NCBI GenBank assembly: GCA_037178625.1 | Contig: CM074129.1 | Span: 1,550,001 to 1,614,000, forward strand | From: Skeletonema tropicum | Taxonomy: Eukaryota > Bacillariophyta > Thalassiosirophyceae > Thalassiosirales > Thalassiosiraceae | Direction: 5' to 3' | Length of the DNA: 64,000 nt | Shown: one piece after another, positions 31,942-43,264 of the stretch | Layout of the letters: each line of letters begins with the position of its first letter | Numbering within the stretch: position 1 is the first letter of the stretch | Translations under genes and position numbers: made by a program | The notes under the pieces: generated by a model | What the model was told of the DNA's origin: nothing | Database searches by the model: none | The model's input: the letters and a program-made list of their open reading frames with translations, nothing else

Positions 31942-33374
31942 GGTGCATCTTCTTAAAGATGAAATAATGAAGATGTCCAGGCAGTAGGCGAAGCCAGAGA
32001 ACCAAAATCTAAATAGTGCAACGACGCACAAAGATCGACGATAAATGCGTTGCAAGTTGTATGTATCGCAGTGCATGCACTTCGTGCGATTTTTGAATTG
32101 TGGGAAACAGGGTAGGAAACAGTCATTTCTCAATTTCAGCGACGTTGCACCCTTCGCCTGTTTCTCATCCAATTATGTATCTAAACGACATTCCAATATC
32201 CAAAATCATTGACGCAAACCGGATACTTTACAATTTTTACAAAACTGCATGGTTGCCATGACGCTTACGTATGTATGCGCGCTGCTCAGGGGAGAAGCGA
32301 CGCAAGAACCGAAAAGACCCGAAGAAAGGACCACTTCTACAACTTCCCTTCATGTTTCTTGTATGTGTTCGCTCGCTTCGCGTTCGCCATGCATTCGCTT
32401 TTCGCTTCAAGTTTCCGAGCAACTGCCTCGGTAAAATTGAGCAAGTGCCTCGGTAAAATTGAGAAGCGACACAAGAGTCAAACGCTCCAGAGAGAACCCA
32501 CGCGCAGTAAAAGCGGTGCAGCCGAAGAACAAGAGAGACAACAGGAGGCAACGCAAGTATCCAAAAACTCAGAAGATAAGAAAGGACCCTTTCTACAACT
32601 CCCCTTCATGTTCAGTGTACAGAGTTGCGTTCGCTCGCTTCGCTTCACAAACAGCTTGAAATCTTAGCATTCGCACTCGCTTGAACTCCGACGTCCGACC
32701 AGATGCTTCAAGTCTGCAGAAAAGGTCCGAGCAAGTGCAGCGTCTTGGGAAGAACAAGAGAGGCAACGCAAGTCTCTAAAATACTCAGAAGAAAGGACCC
32801 TTTCTACAACTCCCCTCAGAATGTTACCTGCTAATATCTGACGAGAAGCATGTACCTACATCATAGGGTACAGTGCGTTAAAAGTTCCATTCAGATTCAA
32901 ATAAAATACTATGTAGTATTGATTGCAGTGCATCAAGCATGTGAATTTAAAACACATGATTCTTCCTTTAGCATTGTTGATAAACAGTGAAGCAAGTTGT
33001 ATTGTGAATACTTCATCACGAAACAATCTCTAGAGACGTCTAATGTCTACTTATGTCTTTTGTCGTAAAGAGCAGTATGATTAAACTAGAGTAGATAGAA
33101 TCACAGTATTCCTTGAGAGAAACAAGTGTCCTTAATTTTAATAGAACTGGAAATCTTAGTGTACAGACAATAAGTAACAATGTACCTCCTTTCTCTTCAA
33201 GATAGACATATAGCGATAGACATAAGCGAAATAACTTAGGCAGAAGGCTTCGATTTTAAGCATAAACAGCCTTCTCCTTTGAAATGAAACAGCGACAACT
33301 TTATACAGCGTAGATGAGTTGATCTTCTTCTCCTTAAGCACAGAGTGTGCTTGTTACGCGCAGTGTTGTGATCG
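31942..33374. other. Region between the two zinc-repeat genes
   Basis: No gene supported; open frames here are low-complexity Arg/Ser/Phe strings. It contains three diverged copies of a ~200-bp repeat (32300-32820), and 3'-flank similarity to the 30.3-kb region at 33005-33075. Confidence 0.5.
32300..32820. repeat. Diverged tandem repeats, three copies, including a 21-22 bp direct duplication
   Basis: The string 'gaagaaaggaccctttctacaactcccctt' or close variants recurs at about 32321, 32575 and 32780. Each is followed by 'catgtt...gttcgctcgcttcgc'-like sequence in the first two copies. Near 32423-32466, 'gcctcggtaaaattgag' is repeated in tandem. Confidence 0.7.
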
Positions 33375-33962
33375 TTAATCTGAGAACAGATTGATAGGAT
33401 TGATGGTGCGATTTCCTCCATGATTGAAGCACAATCCACCGTTGTGGAAAGATGTGTTGGAGCATCCGATAGCCGCGCACAACACTCTACGCTTCGCCTT
33501 GGATACTTTCTTTGGCGCTTTCGGAGATTGGGTGAACAGGAGCTGCGTAGGATTAATAGTATGGGTGGTCTGACTCGCTCCATTCTTCTTTCGGGATAAT
33601 TTCTTTGGACGGGGTGCCATCTTGATTACATCTAAATCAAGTGAAGATGATTGCCTCTTCTTGGTTGAGGAGATGACTTGATCAGCAGCTGCAGCGGCGT
33701 CAACAGCGGCGGAGGCCGAATTGTGAGAGGAGTCGGAGATTGTTCTTCGAGGACGATACATGGATGATAAGTAGCTGAAGTCGCCTTTACCCAGCACACT
33801 GCCGTCTTGATCTTGATTTTCAGGGGAAGGCGGCGCATCGTTGGCCTGCGCTGCTAGAATGACGGCGCCGACATCGTCTAGATTGTCCTCCAGTGACACA
33901 CATCTTTCTCGAGGATGGCTGTTGTCAGGAGATGGCAATATTGAGGAGGAGGAGCTGTCCAT
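33375..33962 (-). CDS. Paralogue of the zinc-repeat protein with a single GGLC/HGG repeat
   Basis: 195 aa from MDSSSSS at 33962; an in-frame upstream ATG at 34151 would add 63 residues that look less protein-like. The N-terminal part is Ser/Asp/Pro-rich, then a basic KKRQ...PRPKKLSRKK stretch typical of nuclear proteins. Near the C-terminus is one zinc repeat, CAAIGCSNTSFHNGGLCFNHGG. It lies on the same strand as the six-repeat gene and its 3' flank resembles that gene's 3' flank. It is therefore a tandem duplicate whose repeat number contracted, or from which the array expanded. Confidence 0.65.
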   Translation of the reverse strand: MDSSSSSILPSPDNSHPRERCVSLEDNLDDVGAVILAAQANDAPPSPENQDQDGSVLGKGDFSYLSSMYRPRRTISDSSHNSASAAVDAAAAADQVISSTKKRQSSSLDLDVIKMAPRPKKLSRKKNGASQTTHTINPTQLLFTQSPKAPKKVSKAKRRVLCAAIGCSNTSFHNGGLCFNHGGNRTINPINLFSD

Positions 33963-34811
33963 TGTTTCTATGCTGTTTGCTGTTTGCTGTTTGCACTTGT
34001 GGTTGTGGTTTGTTGAAAAGTGAAAGTATGGCGCTTTGTCCTTCTCGCTCAAACGCAAATGTTGTGCGGCGTGGTGCAGAAAACAACTTTCTCGCGAGAT
34101 TTTGAATCCAGCATCGTCACAGCGGCTTTCGCGTCCTTCTTCCGTTTCCAATCAAGGAAAGACAAAATGCAAAACCACATTCTCTAGAGAGACAGCCGAA
34201 AGTTATCCCTTTGAGACGTACTCCTATATTTTATCATTTTATTTCAAAAGCTTGTTGGGAGAGGATAACCTTAAGCCCAAAAATCTAAAATCGCGAAAGA
34301 TTCTATGTCTAAGATTCTAAGTACATACGTCTAAATAAAAGATTCTAAGTCTAAGTAGAAGTATTCTTGTCCGCGAAAGATTCGAGTCTCACTTCTCAGA
34401 ATAGAAGGCCTTTCGAGTTTCGAATAGGGACACAGGTACATGCTTCTATAGGATACAGTCCTAGAGGGTAACTAAAATACTTATATAGGTATCTATATTC
34501 CTTATGGTACCCTCATATTATGTAGCTGTACACTGGATCCTATCTAGGGGTACATACTTATCCAAGCTTCGGTAGAAGATTAGAGCTGTAGTTCTTTTGA
34601 TTATGGTGGTGATGGATGGAGCTTGGGTCACCCTGGTCCAGCGGCTTCTTAAGGTCTCTTCGCCTTTTACCATTTCCCCTCATAATTATATGTGATTATT
34701 TGTTACCTACAAGTACTACCTACCTAAACACATCACCAAACCATTTTTGTTAGCCACTCATCACACAAAATCCACAAAATCCATCGCCACCATGGCGGTA
34801 CTTCGCCGCAC
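33963..34811. other. Intergenic region, no gene seen
   Basis: Low-ORF sequence with several 'gattctaagtctaa' repeats near 34290-34370. It includes the 10-mer CGCCTTTTAC near 34661, which I considered as a U5 snRNA loop and rejected. Confidence 0.4.
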
Positions 34812-35505
34812 GCTAGTACCTCAGGGAGTGGTCGGCTACCCGTAACAAACACATTAAATCGTCTCTAATACGTCTTTAGAATCGATTTAGTCTGTTTGTT
34901 CCGGGTACACAGTCAATATTGAGAGAGCTAGAGAGTATTTTCAGCGGCAGTGTCGTGTGTTGTGGAAATCAATGGGGTCAACAGTACCGACGCTCTTTCT
35001 AGGTGAATTTCTTCATCGACGGTGCCGAGATCACATCCTACCGGTGAATGATTTGTAACATGGGATCTCCGTGGCCAAAGAGACGCACCGCTACCCTGAT
35101 CCGCTTCGAGAACTCCTTCGACACGGAGATGCGTCATGTCTGAAATAAATATCATATCGCCACTTCAACATGCGCTAGTACCTCAGGAAGTGGTGAATTA
35201 CATGGACTTGACACATTAAACCGTCTCTTATGCTTCTTTTGAATCGATTAGACCTATCAAGTCCATCTAATTTGAAAGAATTGAGCGATGTAGAGAATAT
35301 CTTCAGCAGCAGTGTCGTGTGTTGAGTAAAAAAGATCTTGCTGTGGATTGTCACCCTCTAGACCAACGCCTACCTCAAGAGCAGTGCCGATAGCGCATCC
35401 ATCATGCGACCATCATCGCCGAAATGGAAAAGGGCAATAGTAACATCAACAGAGTCAATCGTAGTTATCTACTTGATGCATATCAGAAATTAGAATTAAG
35501 ATGCT
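34812..35505. repeat. Two tandem ~362-bp repeats, each with a long hairpin (candidate structured RNA)
   Basis: GCTAGTACCTCAGG begins each unit (34812 and 35174). In unit 1, 34837-34861 pairs with 34883-34907 (22 of 25 positions complementary, plus a wobble). In unit 2, 35198-35223 pairs with 35245-35270 (19 of 26, plus a wobble). The outer halves of the arms differ between units yet each pairs with its own partner, while the ~21-base loop and the downstream 'cagtgtcgtgtgttg' are conserved. No ORF is shared by both units except a short minus-strand THDTAAE stretch. Function is unknown. Confidence 0.6.
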
Positions 35506-36157
35506 GCAGCGAAGGGAGGTCGGTTTACTCAACAATCAACAACAGGCATCCTTGATGAATTCGTCACTTTATGTGCTTATGTTAGCATCTGTTGTTATCA
35601 CAGGGAAAGACCCCCAGAAAGACAATAAATATTATAGACGTAGGTGAGATTGTATAGTGCATCCATTAAAAGTTGTGCCGTCAAGAGAATCTGACTTTGT
35701 CGCATATGTTTTAGAAGAGGGAAGAGCTCAATAGAGTGTTGAGTCTTTATCGTGACTTCATGTTATTGCAAAGACGATTCATTACACATGGTTACAAAAT
35801 AATGTTCATTAGTATTCATACCTACATATTTGAATTTATTACAATTGAAGGTTGTACCCAAGAGGTTGGTTAACGGTTACAATGACTTAGACACTGAAAT
35901 CTCACACACTCTTATTCCATGGTATGGAAGACGATGGCTGTTGATGGTACTGTTTTGCACTCTAGTACATATTATCATGCTGCGTGGGTGTTAAGGGACG
36001 GAAGTGACGGAAGTCATGGTGAAAAGAAGTAGTTCATGGTAGCTCATCTATTAGTCTGCCCTCGGGGGCATGCCCACAAGTTTCTCTAAAATGGAGACAA
36101 AAAGGTAAAACAGAAAAAAGATGTTATGAAGCAATATCTCGATTTTGGACCAGGGTG
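35506..36157. other. Spacer, no gene seen
   Basis: AT-rich sequence without protein-like frames. A 'caacaacaggcatc...gcatctgttgtta' inverted repeat lies at about 35540-35600. Nothing else supported. Confidence 0.4.
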
Positions 36158-38155
36158 GGGTATTTTCGGTTTCTTGGCCTGCGCGCCTTTTCCAGGGGTC
36201 ACTCCAGCGGGGAAACGGGGCGCCCCCTCCATCATTTTTCTAGCCGTGTCACACACTTTTCAAAATTTGATCACTTTGCACACCAGAACCATGGCGGAGG
36301 CGGCGGCTATGGTATGGAGCGGAACGTCGGTCGGCATCACTAAATGCCGGCGGCGATGTCCTCAGTGGACCGATATGACCTCATGACGTGAAGGAATTTC
36401 TGCCAAAGCGCCCAGAGCCTTTATTTTGGGTGTCGCCTACCCAAAGTGACCGTTATTTTGTAAAAAATGCAACAATGCACCGGCCCCCTCATGAACAGAG
36501 GACCTTTTGGCCATATTCACTCTTCCATTACTACCCTATTCGATAGAAGTGATGATATAACAATAACTGACGAGTTGGTTTCGTTTTAATCCGTGAGGAA
36601 CCGCCGATATGAGACCCCTTGATTGTCCAACGATACAGCGTGGCTTATCGCAAAAATACAGCACAACGTACAAGAGGAGAGGTGTGGGGATGATACAACA
36701 AATAGAGCGAGATTATATTTACAACACGACAACATAGTGGGTTTGATGGACCTAGTGGCGTCTTGTCTCCATATGGTGCGGCTCAGGTGACATTATGGCC
36801 ATGTTGTGGTAGCTTGTGTCAGTAATTATTACTTACACAACACTTTGAGGGAGGGCATTATATTGTACTTTGAGCGGCGGAGGAGATAATGATCAAGATA
36901 ATGATCAGGACTGCGGGAACACGCAACAATATTTTGACAAGCTTGTGAGGAGGATTATACTTTAATGGGCTATCATTGATGCTGTCTTTTGCTGGTACTC
37001 CTTTCATCATCACTCCAATACTACGGTTTTGGTGCTTGCAATCAATCTGAGGCGTCGGGTGACTTACAATTCAGCAGCAGCGGCAACGTGAGTGTTGATA
37101 ACAGCGCCATCTCTTCGCAAGGAGTCGGTAATTTCCATTGCTATCATCGAGTCAAAGAGGCGGCATTCTGTGCATCCACTAAGGAACGAATCTGCTGTTG
37201 AAAGAAGATGAACAGGGTCTCAAACAAACAATATACGCAACCGCAGGTAGAAGGTATCAATTTGGAACTAGAGTTTTCAACCGTTTGTTGAGAAATACTG
37301 CACTGGATGGAGGGTGTGGCGACATTATCGAAGGAGGTTTGTCAGCTAGAAGAAAAGATAGTCTATTGGACGCATCTGGGGTGTAACATGTGTCTTCCTG
37401 TCGACCTATTCAACAATCAACATAATAATAACAATGTAGAACAAAATTCATGTAATAAACCTAATTTTAATGGTTGTATTATCATTGTAGACGCAACCTT
37501 CACCAAGCACTTACCATGTCTTCTATGTTACATGTTGATAATAATATATGTGTTACAGGCCGCAGCAGATAATAAAGAGCAAGGTAGCTTTAACCTTGCG
37601 TTATCACATAGACACTGGACCATATTGATTGTTAAGTTAGGAGAATGCAATATTATGTGTACTTGCATAGGGTAATACCATCAATTGAGGTTTCATGCCC
37701 ACACATGAATCTGGTCACTATCATAAAAATATGACACCCTCAAGAGACATGGCCTATTAGCAATGCCGAGGCAAATACCATGGCGTTATGACCACCCATA
37801 TCGGTCATCTATATCAATATAAAGCAGGGAGTGCCGCGGGGGGCCTTATGAATCGATTATTGTATTCCCCCTATGACAATATTTGCAGCTTCCACCCAAA
37901 TAGACCAAAAATCGATGCCTACGATGTGGTCGCAAATACGTTTGTTACGAAGAGATTTGGCAAACTTCCGAAAACACCATTGGATTCTGCATCAAAATAT
38001 GGTCTAGAAAGAGTATTACCGATGAATTATATCCACAAATAATTGTGATATGGACTCTCTGCTCCATTGATGTCGAGGCAGAGGTCTTCGTGAGATGTGG
38101 TTTTTCACAAAAAAAAGAGCGGGAGGAGCGCGCAGGCCAATAGCTCAAAATACCC
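36158..38155. mobile_element. Probable decayed DNA transposon with ~28-bp imperfect terminal inverted repeats
   Basis: Left end GGGTATTTT, then 7 bases, then TTGGCCTGCGCGC (36158-36186). The right end read in reverse complement is GGGTATTTT, then 6 bases, then TTGGCCTGCGCGC (38155-38128). No clear target duplication was found. Inside are ORFs of 70-120 codons (36989-37201, 37307-37675, 37788-38042). None has a recognised transposase motif, and they could be fragments of one decayed gene. Confidence 0.5.
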
Positions 38156-38202
38156 AAGCTCCATAGAGGGAGGTGGGCGGGCTCAAATTTTGCTGCGGTG
38201 TT

Positions 38203-38225
38203 TCTCCTCCTCCTCCTCCTCCTCC
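38203..38225. repeat. (CTC)n microsatellite
   Basis: About seven CTC/TCC units, 150 bp upstream of the PLRG1 start codon and so in its promoter or 5' UTR. Confidence 0.85.
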
Positions 38226-38376
38226 TTCGTCAGATAATTTTTGAATTTGGGAGTCCGTCTCTACTGGAGTTTAGAGCCGAAGCTTGCTGCTGCCGCACAC
38301 AATTTATTTGTTGTGCGCGCGCCCAAGCAAATCAAAATCAAAGGAGCCAAAAGCAAGTGACAAGTGAAAAGAACAC

Positions 38377-40161
38377 ATGTCCACCATGATGGCCGCTCCT
38401 ACACCCTCCCAGCAACAACAGCTTGCACCCCTCTCCGCCCAAACGTCTCTCAAACGATCGAGAATCCTATTTGACGCCTCATCTTCTTCAACTAACGACA
38501 ATACCACTAATAAATCTGCAGCTCACACAACTCCACTAGCCGCAGCCACTCAAGCATTCGTACCCCCTCTATTCGACTCTCAACTCCACCAACAAACCAT
38601 CAAACGCAAAATACGATTACAGTATCCTGGAGAATATTCCAATTTGGCATTTCAGGCAGAAGAGAATGAATTGGATGCAGCAGGTGGTTCTGAGAAACAG
38701 CAGAGAAAAGAAACGGCAACGGCACGTGCAGTGAGAGAAATTCGAAGGGAGGCTTTGGATAGGTTGAGATCTGGTGAAGATTATGTTGACGCTGGAGTTG
38801 GTGATAATAGTGATGTTGGAGCGGAGGGTAGGTTGGTCATTCATCGTGAGGTTGACATGAAATCATCTATAATGAATAATCAAGGCGGTGTCGTCGGTGA
38901 AGGTGCCATGATAATTTCTGGAAGCAACAATACAACAGATACATCTACCACTACAAACCAACAAAAGGGACAACCAATCCGATCAGGTGGAATTCTGGTA
39001 AAACGAGATGACGATTCCACCAACACAACCATTCCAACACCCAAATGGCACGCCCCATGGAAACTATCCACCGTCCTTTCCTCCCACCTCGGTTGGGTCC
39101 GCTCCATCGCCTTTGATCCACACAACACCATGTTCGCCACGGGTGGAAATGATCGCGTGATTAAAATATTCGACCTGGCCAAGGCATGTGTGGCTTCTCA
39201 AGATGCATTAAAGATTACATTGACAGGACATATTAGTCCGGTGCGTGGATTGGCGTTTAGTGAGCGTCATCCGTATTTGTTTTCAGCGGGGGAAGATAAA
39301 TTGGTCAAATGTTGGGATTTGGAAACGAATCAGGTTATTCGACATTATCATGGACATTTGTCGGGTGTGTTTGCATTGACGCTGCACCCTACGTTGGATT
39401 TGCTTGTTACTGGTGGACGGTGAGTGCTTTTCTTGTTGTGTCAACTCTCTGAAATTCATGACTTGATCTTTTTCTAACATAGTATTCATGTTTTCTTTTC
39501 TGTCTCTCTCTCTCTCTCTCTCAGTGACGCTGTAGCACGTGTATGGGATATGAGAACCAAACATCAAGTGCATTGTTTGACAGGGCATGACAACACTGTT
39601 GGGGCATTATTAACCAAGAGTACAGATCCTCAAATTGTCACCGGATCTTATGATTCAACAATAAAGTTGTGGGACCTAGCCGCGGGGAAGTGTATGACAA
39701 CACTCACCCATCACAAAAAGAGTGTAAGGGCGTTGGCTATGCCGTCGTATGAGAATACGTTTATTTCTGGTGCTGCTGATTCGCTTAAGAAGTGGGTGGG
39801 GAGTGATGGACGCTTCATCAAGAGTTTTACAGGGCATAAAGGTGTGATTAATGCAATGGCTGTGAATGACGATGGAGTGTTGTTAAGTGGAGCTGATGAT
39901 GGTAGCATGAATTTCTGGGATTACAATACTGGACATTGTTTTCAACAGTCCATGACGGTCGCACAACCTGGAAGTTTGGATGCCGAGAATGGTATATTTG
40001 CGGCTGAGTTCGATCTGACTGGGACGCGATTGATCACTTGTGAAGCTGACAAAACTATCAAGATATGGAAAGAGGATGAGCATGCATCAGAGCTAACCCA
40101 TCCAATTGATATGAAGAGTTGGCGTAAGAAGTGTATTGCGGAAGCAAAGAAACGCTACTGA
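38377..40161 (+). CDS. PLRG1: Pleiotropic regulator 1 / Prp46-type spliceosomal WD40 protein
   Basis: Exons 38377-39419 and 39525-40161; the GTGAGT...CTCTCTCAG intron splits the Arg codon of GGR|D. Product 559 aa. The first ~225 residues are low-complexity with an Arg/Glu helix. Then come seven WD40 repeats with family-diagnostic strings: [112 protein letters not shown] and [19 protein letters not shown]1/Prp46 is a core member of the Prp19-associated (NTC) complex, nuclear, required for spliceosome activation. The length and the closing EADKTIK...THPI are standard. An internal CT run lies in the intron's polypyrimidine tract. Confidence 0.95.
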
Positions 40162-40373
40162 GAAGATCAACTAAAAGTTATATATTTATTTTTCACTTCT
40201 CCTCTTGCACAATGCTTCTGGCTGTCTAAGTAAGTTCGCAATTACTTACCGGAGTAAAGCCATGTATGACGAAAAAGCTATGATGAACAAGAGGAGCGTA
40301 AAGATCAATAATCAACATTCATTTCTCTTTTATGTTAAACGTATACACAAACTTTTCTGAATCTCTACAAAAT

Positions 40374-42203
40374 TTAAGCTTTCTCTTCAGCTTCTTCGGC
40401 AACAGCTTCAGCGGCCTCTTCTTCGGCCTCATCAGTGCCTTCTGCCTCTGCCTTCTCTTCGTCCTCCTCATCCTCGGGGAGACCAGTGTGCTCAGCAAGT
40501 TGATCAACCTTGCTCTTCAAGTACTGCATATCTTCAGGGAGGGAGGCCAAGGCGGCATTTCTAGAGGTACGCCTGTCCAAGAACGCGATGAACTTCAAAC
40601 GACCATCCTGTCTCTTCCACCACCAGGCGAAACGGATGATGCCCAAGGCAACAGCAATGACGATGATCGTTCCCAATACAGTCCATCCAACCTTCTTCTG
40701 AACGAACAATTCGGAGATACCCAAAAGAAGAAGAGGGCAGATGAAGAAGACCACAATGATGTAGAGTGGGGGGATCGCCTTTGATCTGCGAGTCCACTTT
40801 CCAAGTTCCCTGGCTCCGTTCAAAGGAATCTTGCGCATGAAGGGAATGGGGTACCAGATGATGATACCAGAAATGTTGAAGAACAAGTGGCAAAGGGCGA
40901 CTTGAAGGGCAGCGACACTATCAGATACCAAGGAAGCGAGAAGACCAGTGATAGTTGTTCCAATATTGGCTCCAAGAGTAAGTGGAAGCATCTGCTCGAG
41001 CTGAATAACACCGAGACCAACCAAAGGAGTCAAGACTGAGGTAGTAATAGAACTTGACTGAACCAACACGGTGATAGCACCTCCGATGACGATAGCTAAA
41101 ACTCCAGGAACGTTGGTGGCCTTGTAGATAATACGGGTTGACATACCCATCAAACCACGTTGCAAGACATTGACCAATCCCATCAAGCAAATCAACAAAA
41201 AGACGAGGGAGAGGACGAGGCACACTCCACCGGCAATTGAATCATCTTGCTTAGTAGCACCATTTTGGAAGAAAGCAGGGCAGCCATATTTCTTGTCACA
41301 TGTGATAAGACCAACGCGACCACAGTCAACACCTTTCTCTTCGCCATCTCCGCACTTGTTGGCGCAGGACTTGTAATCTTCAATACCATCAACACAGTAA
41401 ACGGGGTAGTATGCATCGCAGTTCTCAACCTTTCCAGTGGCAATATCCTTGATAACGTTCTTGTTGGCCTTGAGCACACGTCCAGCAAGAGGGGAGACAA
41501 TCTTCTTGATGGGTCCCGTCCACTTGTCATCATCTTTAACTTGATCTGGGAGCATGATACTGGTGAACCTCCTCAAGTAGCCAGTGATGAGCTCGAGGGG
41601 GAAGAGGATAGCCACAGTCAAAAAGTTGAAAAGATCGTGGACAGTGGCTCCAGCGAAGGCGCGCTCCAATTGAATTCCATCGGCCATCTGACCCATGGAA
41701 ATGATGGTGTTGGTGACTGATGTACCAATGTTGGCACCCATGATCATGTAAATACCGGTGTTGATGGACACGGCGTCGGATCCAACAAGGGAGACAATAA
41801 TGGAAGTGGTAGTACTGGAAGACTGGACGAGGGCGGTGGCAAGCTCACCAATAACAAGAGCAGCGACAGGGTTGACATTATCACCCATGATACCTCCGGC
41901 AGTACACCCACCGAGGACCTTGGCAGAGTTTCCAAGCAACTCAAGGGAGAAGAGGAAGAAGTAGAGGAAGAACAATGCGGCGCAGACTCCGAGGAAGACC
42001 TTTCCCCATTCCATGGGGGTGTGCACACAGCAGGCACGTCCTACTTCGGCCCATGTGGCGTTACCAATGTCGCCCATTTCTTCTTCTTGGAAGTCAACAT
42101 CTCCAAAGTGGGTGGAGCCGGTTTTGCGCATTTTGCGTGAGTTTTGATCGGTGAGTTCTGCCGTGATAGGCTCATCGGGGTAGACGGGATCAGCAGTGAC
42201 CAT
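40374..42203 (-). CDS. Sodium-dependent phosphate cotransporter, SLC34/NaPi-II type
   Basis: A single exon of 609 aa from the ATG at 42203. Inverted-repeat architecture is visible: first QSSS motif at residues 127-130 (ALVQSSSTTTSIIVSLVG, followed by MGANIGTSVTNTI) and second at 382-385 (VLVQSSSITTSVLTPLVG, followed by LGANIGTTITGLL). QSSS pairs line the Na+/phosphate site in SLC34. Between them a large loop (~230-320) has six or more Cys, as in the glycosylated extracellular loop of NaPi-II proteins. The C-terminal tail is Ala/Glu-rich and acidic. It imports inorganic phosphate at the plasma membrane. It is convergent with PLRG1, with 212 bp between stops. Confidence 0.93.
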   Translation of the reverse strand: MVTADPVYPDEPITAELTDQNSRKMRKTGSTHFGDVDFQEEEMGDIGNATWAEVGRACCVHTPMEWGKVFLGVCAALFFLYFFLFSLELLGNSAKVLGGCTAGGIMGDNVNPVAALVIGELATALVQSSSTTTSIIVSLVGSDAVSINTGIYMIMGANIGTSVTNTIISMGQMADGIQLERAFAGATVHDLFNFLTVAILFPLELITGYLRRFTSIMLPDQVKDDDKWTGPIKKIVSPLAGRVLKANKNVIKDIATGKVENCDAYYPVYCVDGIEDYKSCANKCGDGEEKGVDCGRVGLITCDKKYGCPAFFQNGATKQDDSIAGGVCLVLSLVFLLICLMGLVNVLQRGLMGMSTRIIYKATNVPGVLAIVIGGAITVLVQSSSITTSVLTPLVGLGVIQLEQMLPLTLGANIGTTITGLLASLVSDSVAALQVALCHLFFNISGIIIWYPIPFMRKIPLNGARELGKWTRRSKAIPPLYIIVVFFICPLLLLGISELFVQKKVGWTVLGTIIVIAVALGIIRFAWWWKRQDGRLKFIAFLDRRTSRNAALASLPEDMQYLKSKVDQLAEHTGLPEDEEDEEKAEAEGTDEAEEEAAEAVAEEAEEKA

Positions 42204-43264
42204 TGTCTGTGATAGTTGATAGGAAAGTAGAATGTGAGAACGTGAGTTATCAGTGAGTCATCGTCAGGCCAATTTTCATATCATAGGCAATCAATTCCCA
42301 TTTAGAAAAGTCATTGGCGTAAATCAATGACAACTCAGACGTTGCCGCAACGAGTCACTGCCATTACTAGGCGCATTGCCTACAGCGGTGGATTGCAATG
42401 GAGCATGATGTTCATTACTTACGTTTGATGCTTTGATTCAAATAATTATGACAGCAGTGGATGCAATGGTACCTATGTTGTGGATTTTATGAAAGATTCC
42501 GTGTGATGTGGTAGGTGATAATCAATGCGCCGCAACTTTGGGCGCAAAGTGCACCGGTTCTCCATGAATCTTCCCTGAATCTTCCGCGAATCTTGATCGT
42601 CCACGAAGGAATTAGTACTCAAATTTGCGGACAGACCTCACAAGAGCATAACTAACTACGACCAAGGAACCCTTGGCAGAACATCCATCACCGTTCAACT
42701 TACCGTTCTCCGTTCTCCGTTCACTCAACTTTGATGAGTGGCTGTGCGGTGTGATGGCGGCCTTCTTTCTCTTCACAATGAATCTTTGGAATGATGGATA
42801 CTTACTGATGATCTGATGGATCCTGATGACCCGCTCTTGAGCCCAAGAAGTCATTACTGTATGTCTTGGCATCTGTACTTCCGGTATCAAGTGCATTGCT
42901 AAAAGTAGGTATGACCCTGGTATGACCGGAGATGGCCGGCTTAGCTTGCCAGCACCAAACTGGTTGTTCAAGTTGATTCAAGCAAGCTAGAGCGGCTCTA
43001 CTTGCTTTTGGGGAGAGAACGCACCTGAACTCCTTTAAAAGTATCACATGAAAGCGAACTCTGATGATCTCAACGGGAAATTTTCAAGAGTTCTCAAGTA
43101 AAAGCTAAGTGTTCGTAAAAAAAAGTTTGCATCCGTACAAATGCAAGAGCACTCCAGCGGATATTTAGCGGAGTTCTCAACATGACAATTGCATGCATGA
43201 TGGCGGAGTTCTCAAATGCATGCTGTACATACTACAAGACGATGCATTCATATCTTGATTTTAG
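42204..43264. promoter_or_regulatory. Divergent promoter region between SLC34 and GFA-type genes
   Basis: 1.06 kb. The phrase 'gcggagttctcaa' occurs twice (near 43169 and 43204), and 'gagttctcaa' a third time near 43089, a possible small regulatory repeat. A possible phosphate-responsive element cannot be named from sequence. No ORF supported. Confidence 0.4.

Noticed and set aside
34655..34700. CGCCTTTTAC, identical to the invariant loop of U5 snRNA
   Set aside because: The flanking bases do not form the U5 stem I and no Sm site follows in a proper hairpin context; a 10-base match is plausible by chance in 64 kb on two strands.
34928..35155. 75-codon minus-strand ORF in the hairpin repeat
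   Set aside because: The second repeat unit has several stops in the same frame; only a short THDTAAE stretch is shared, whereas the hairpin pairing is kept.
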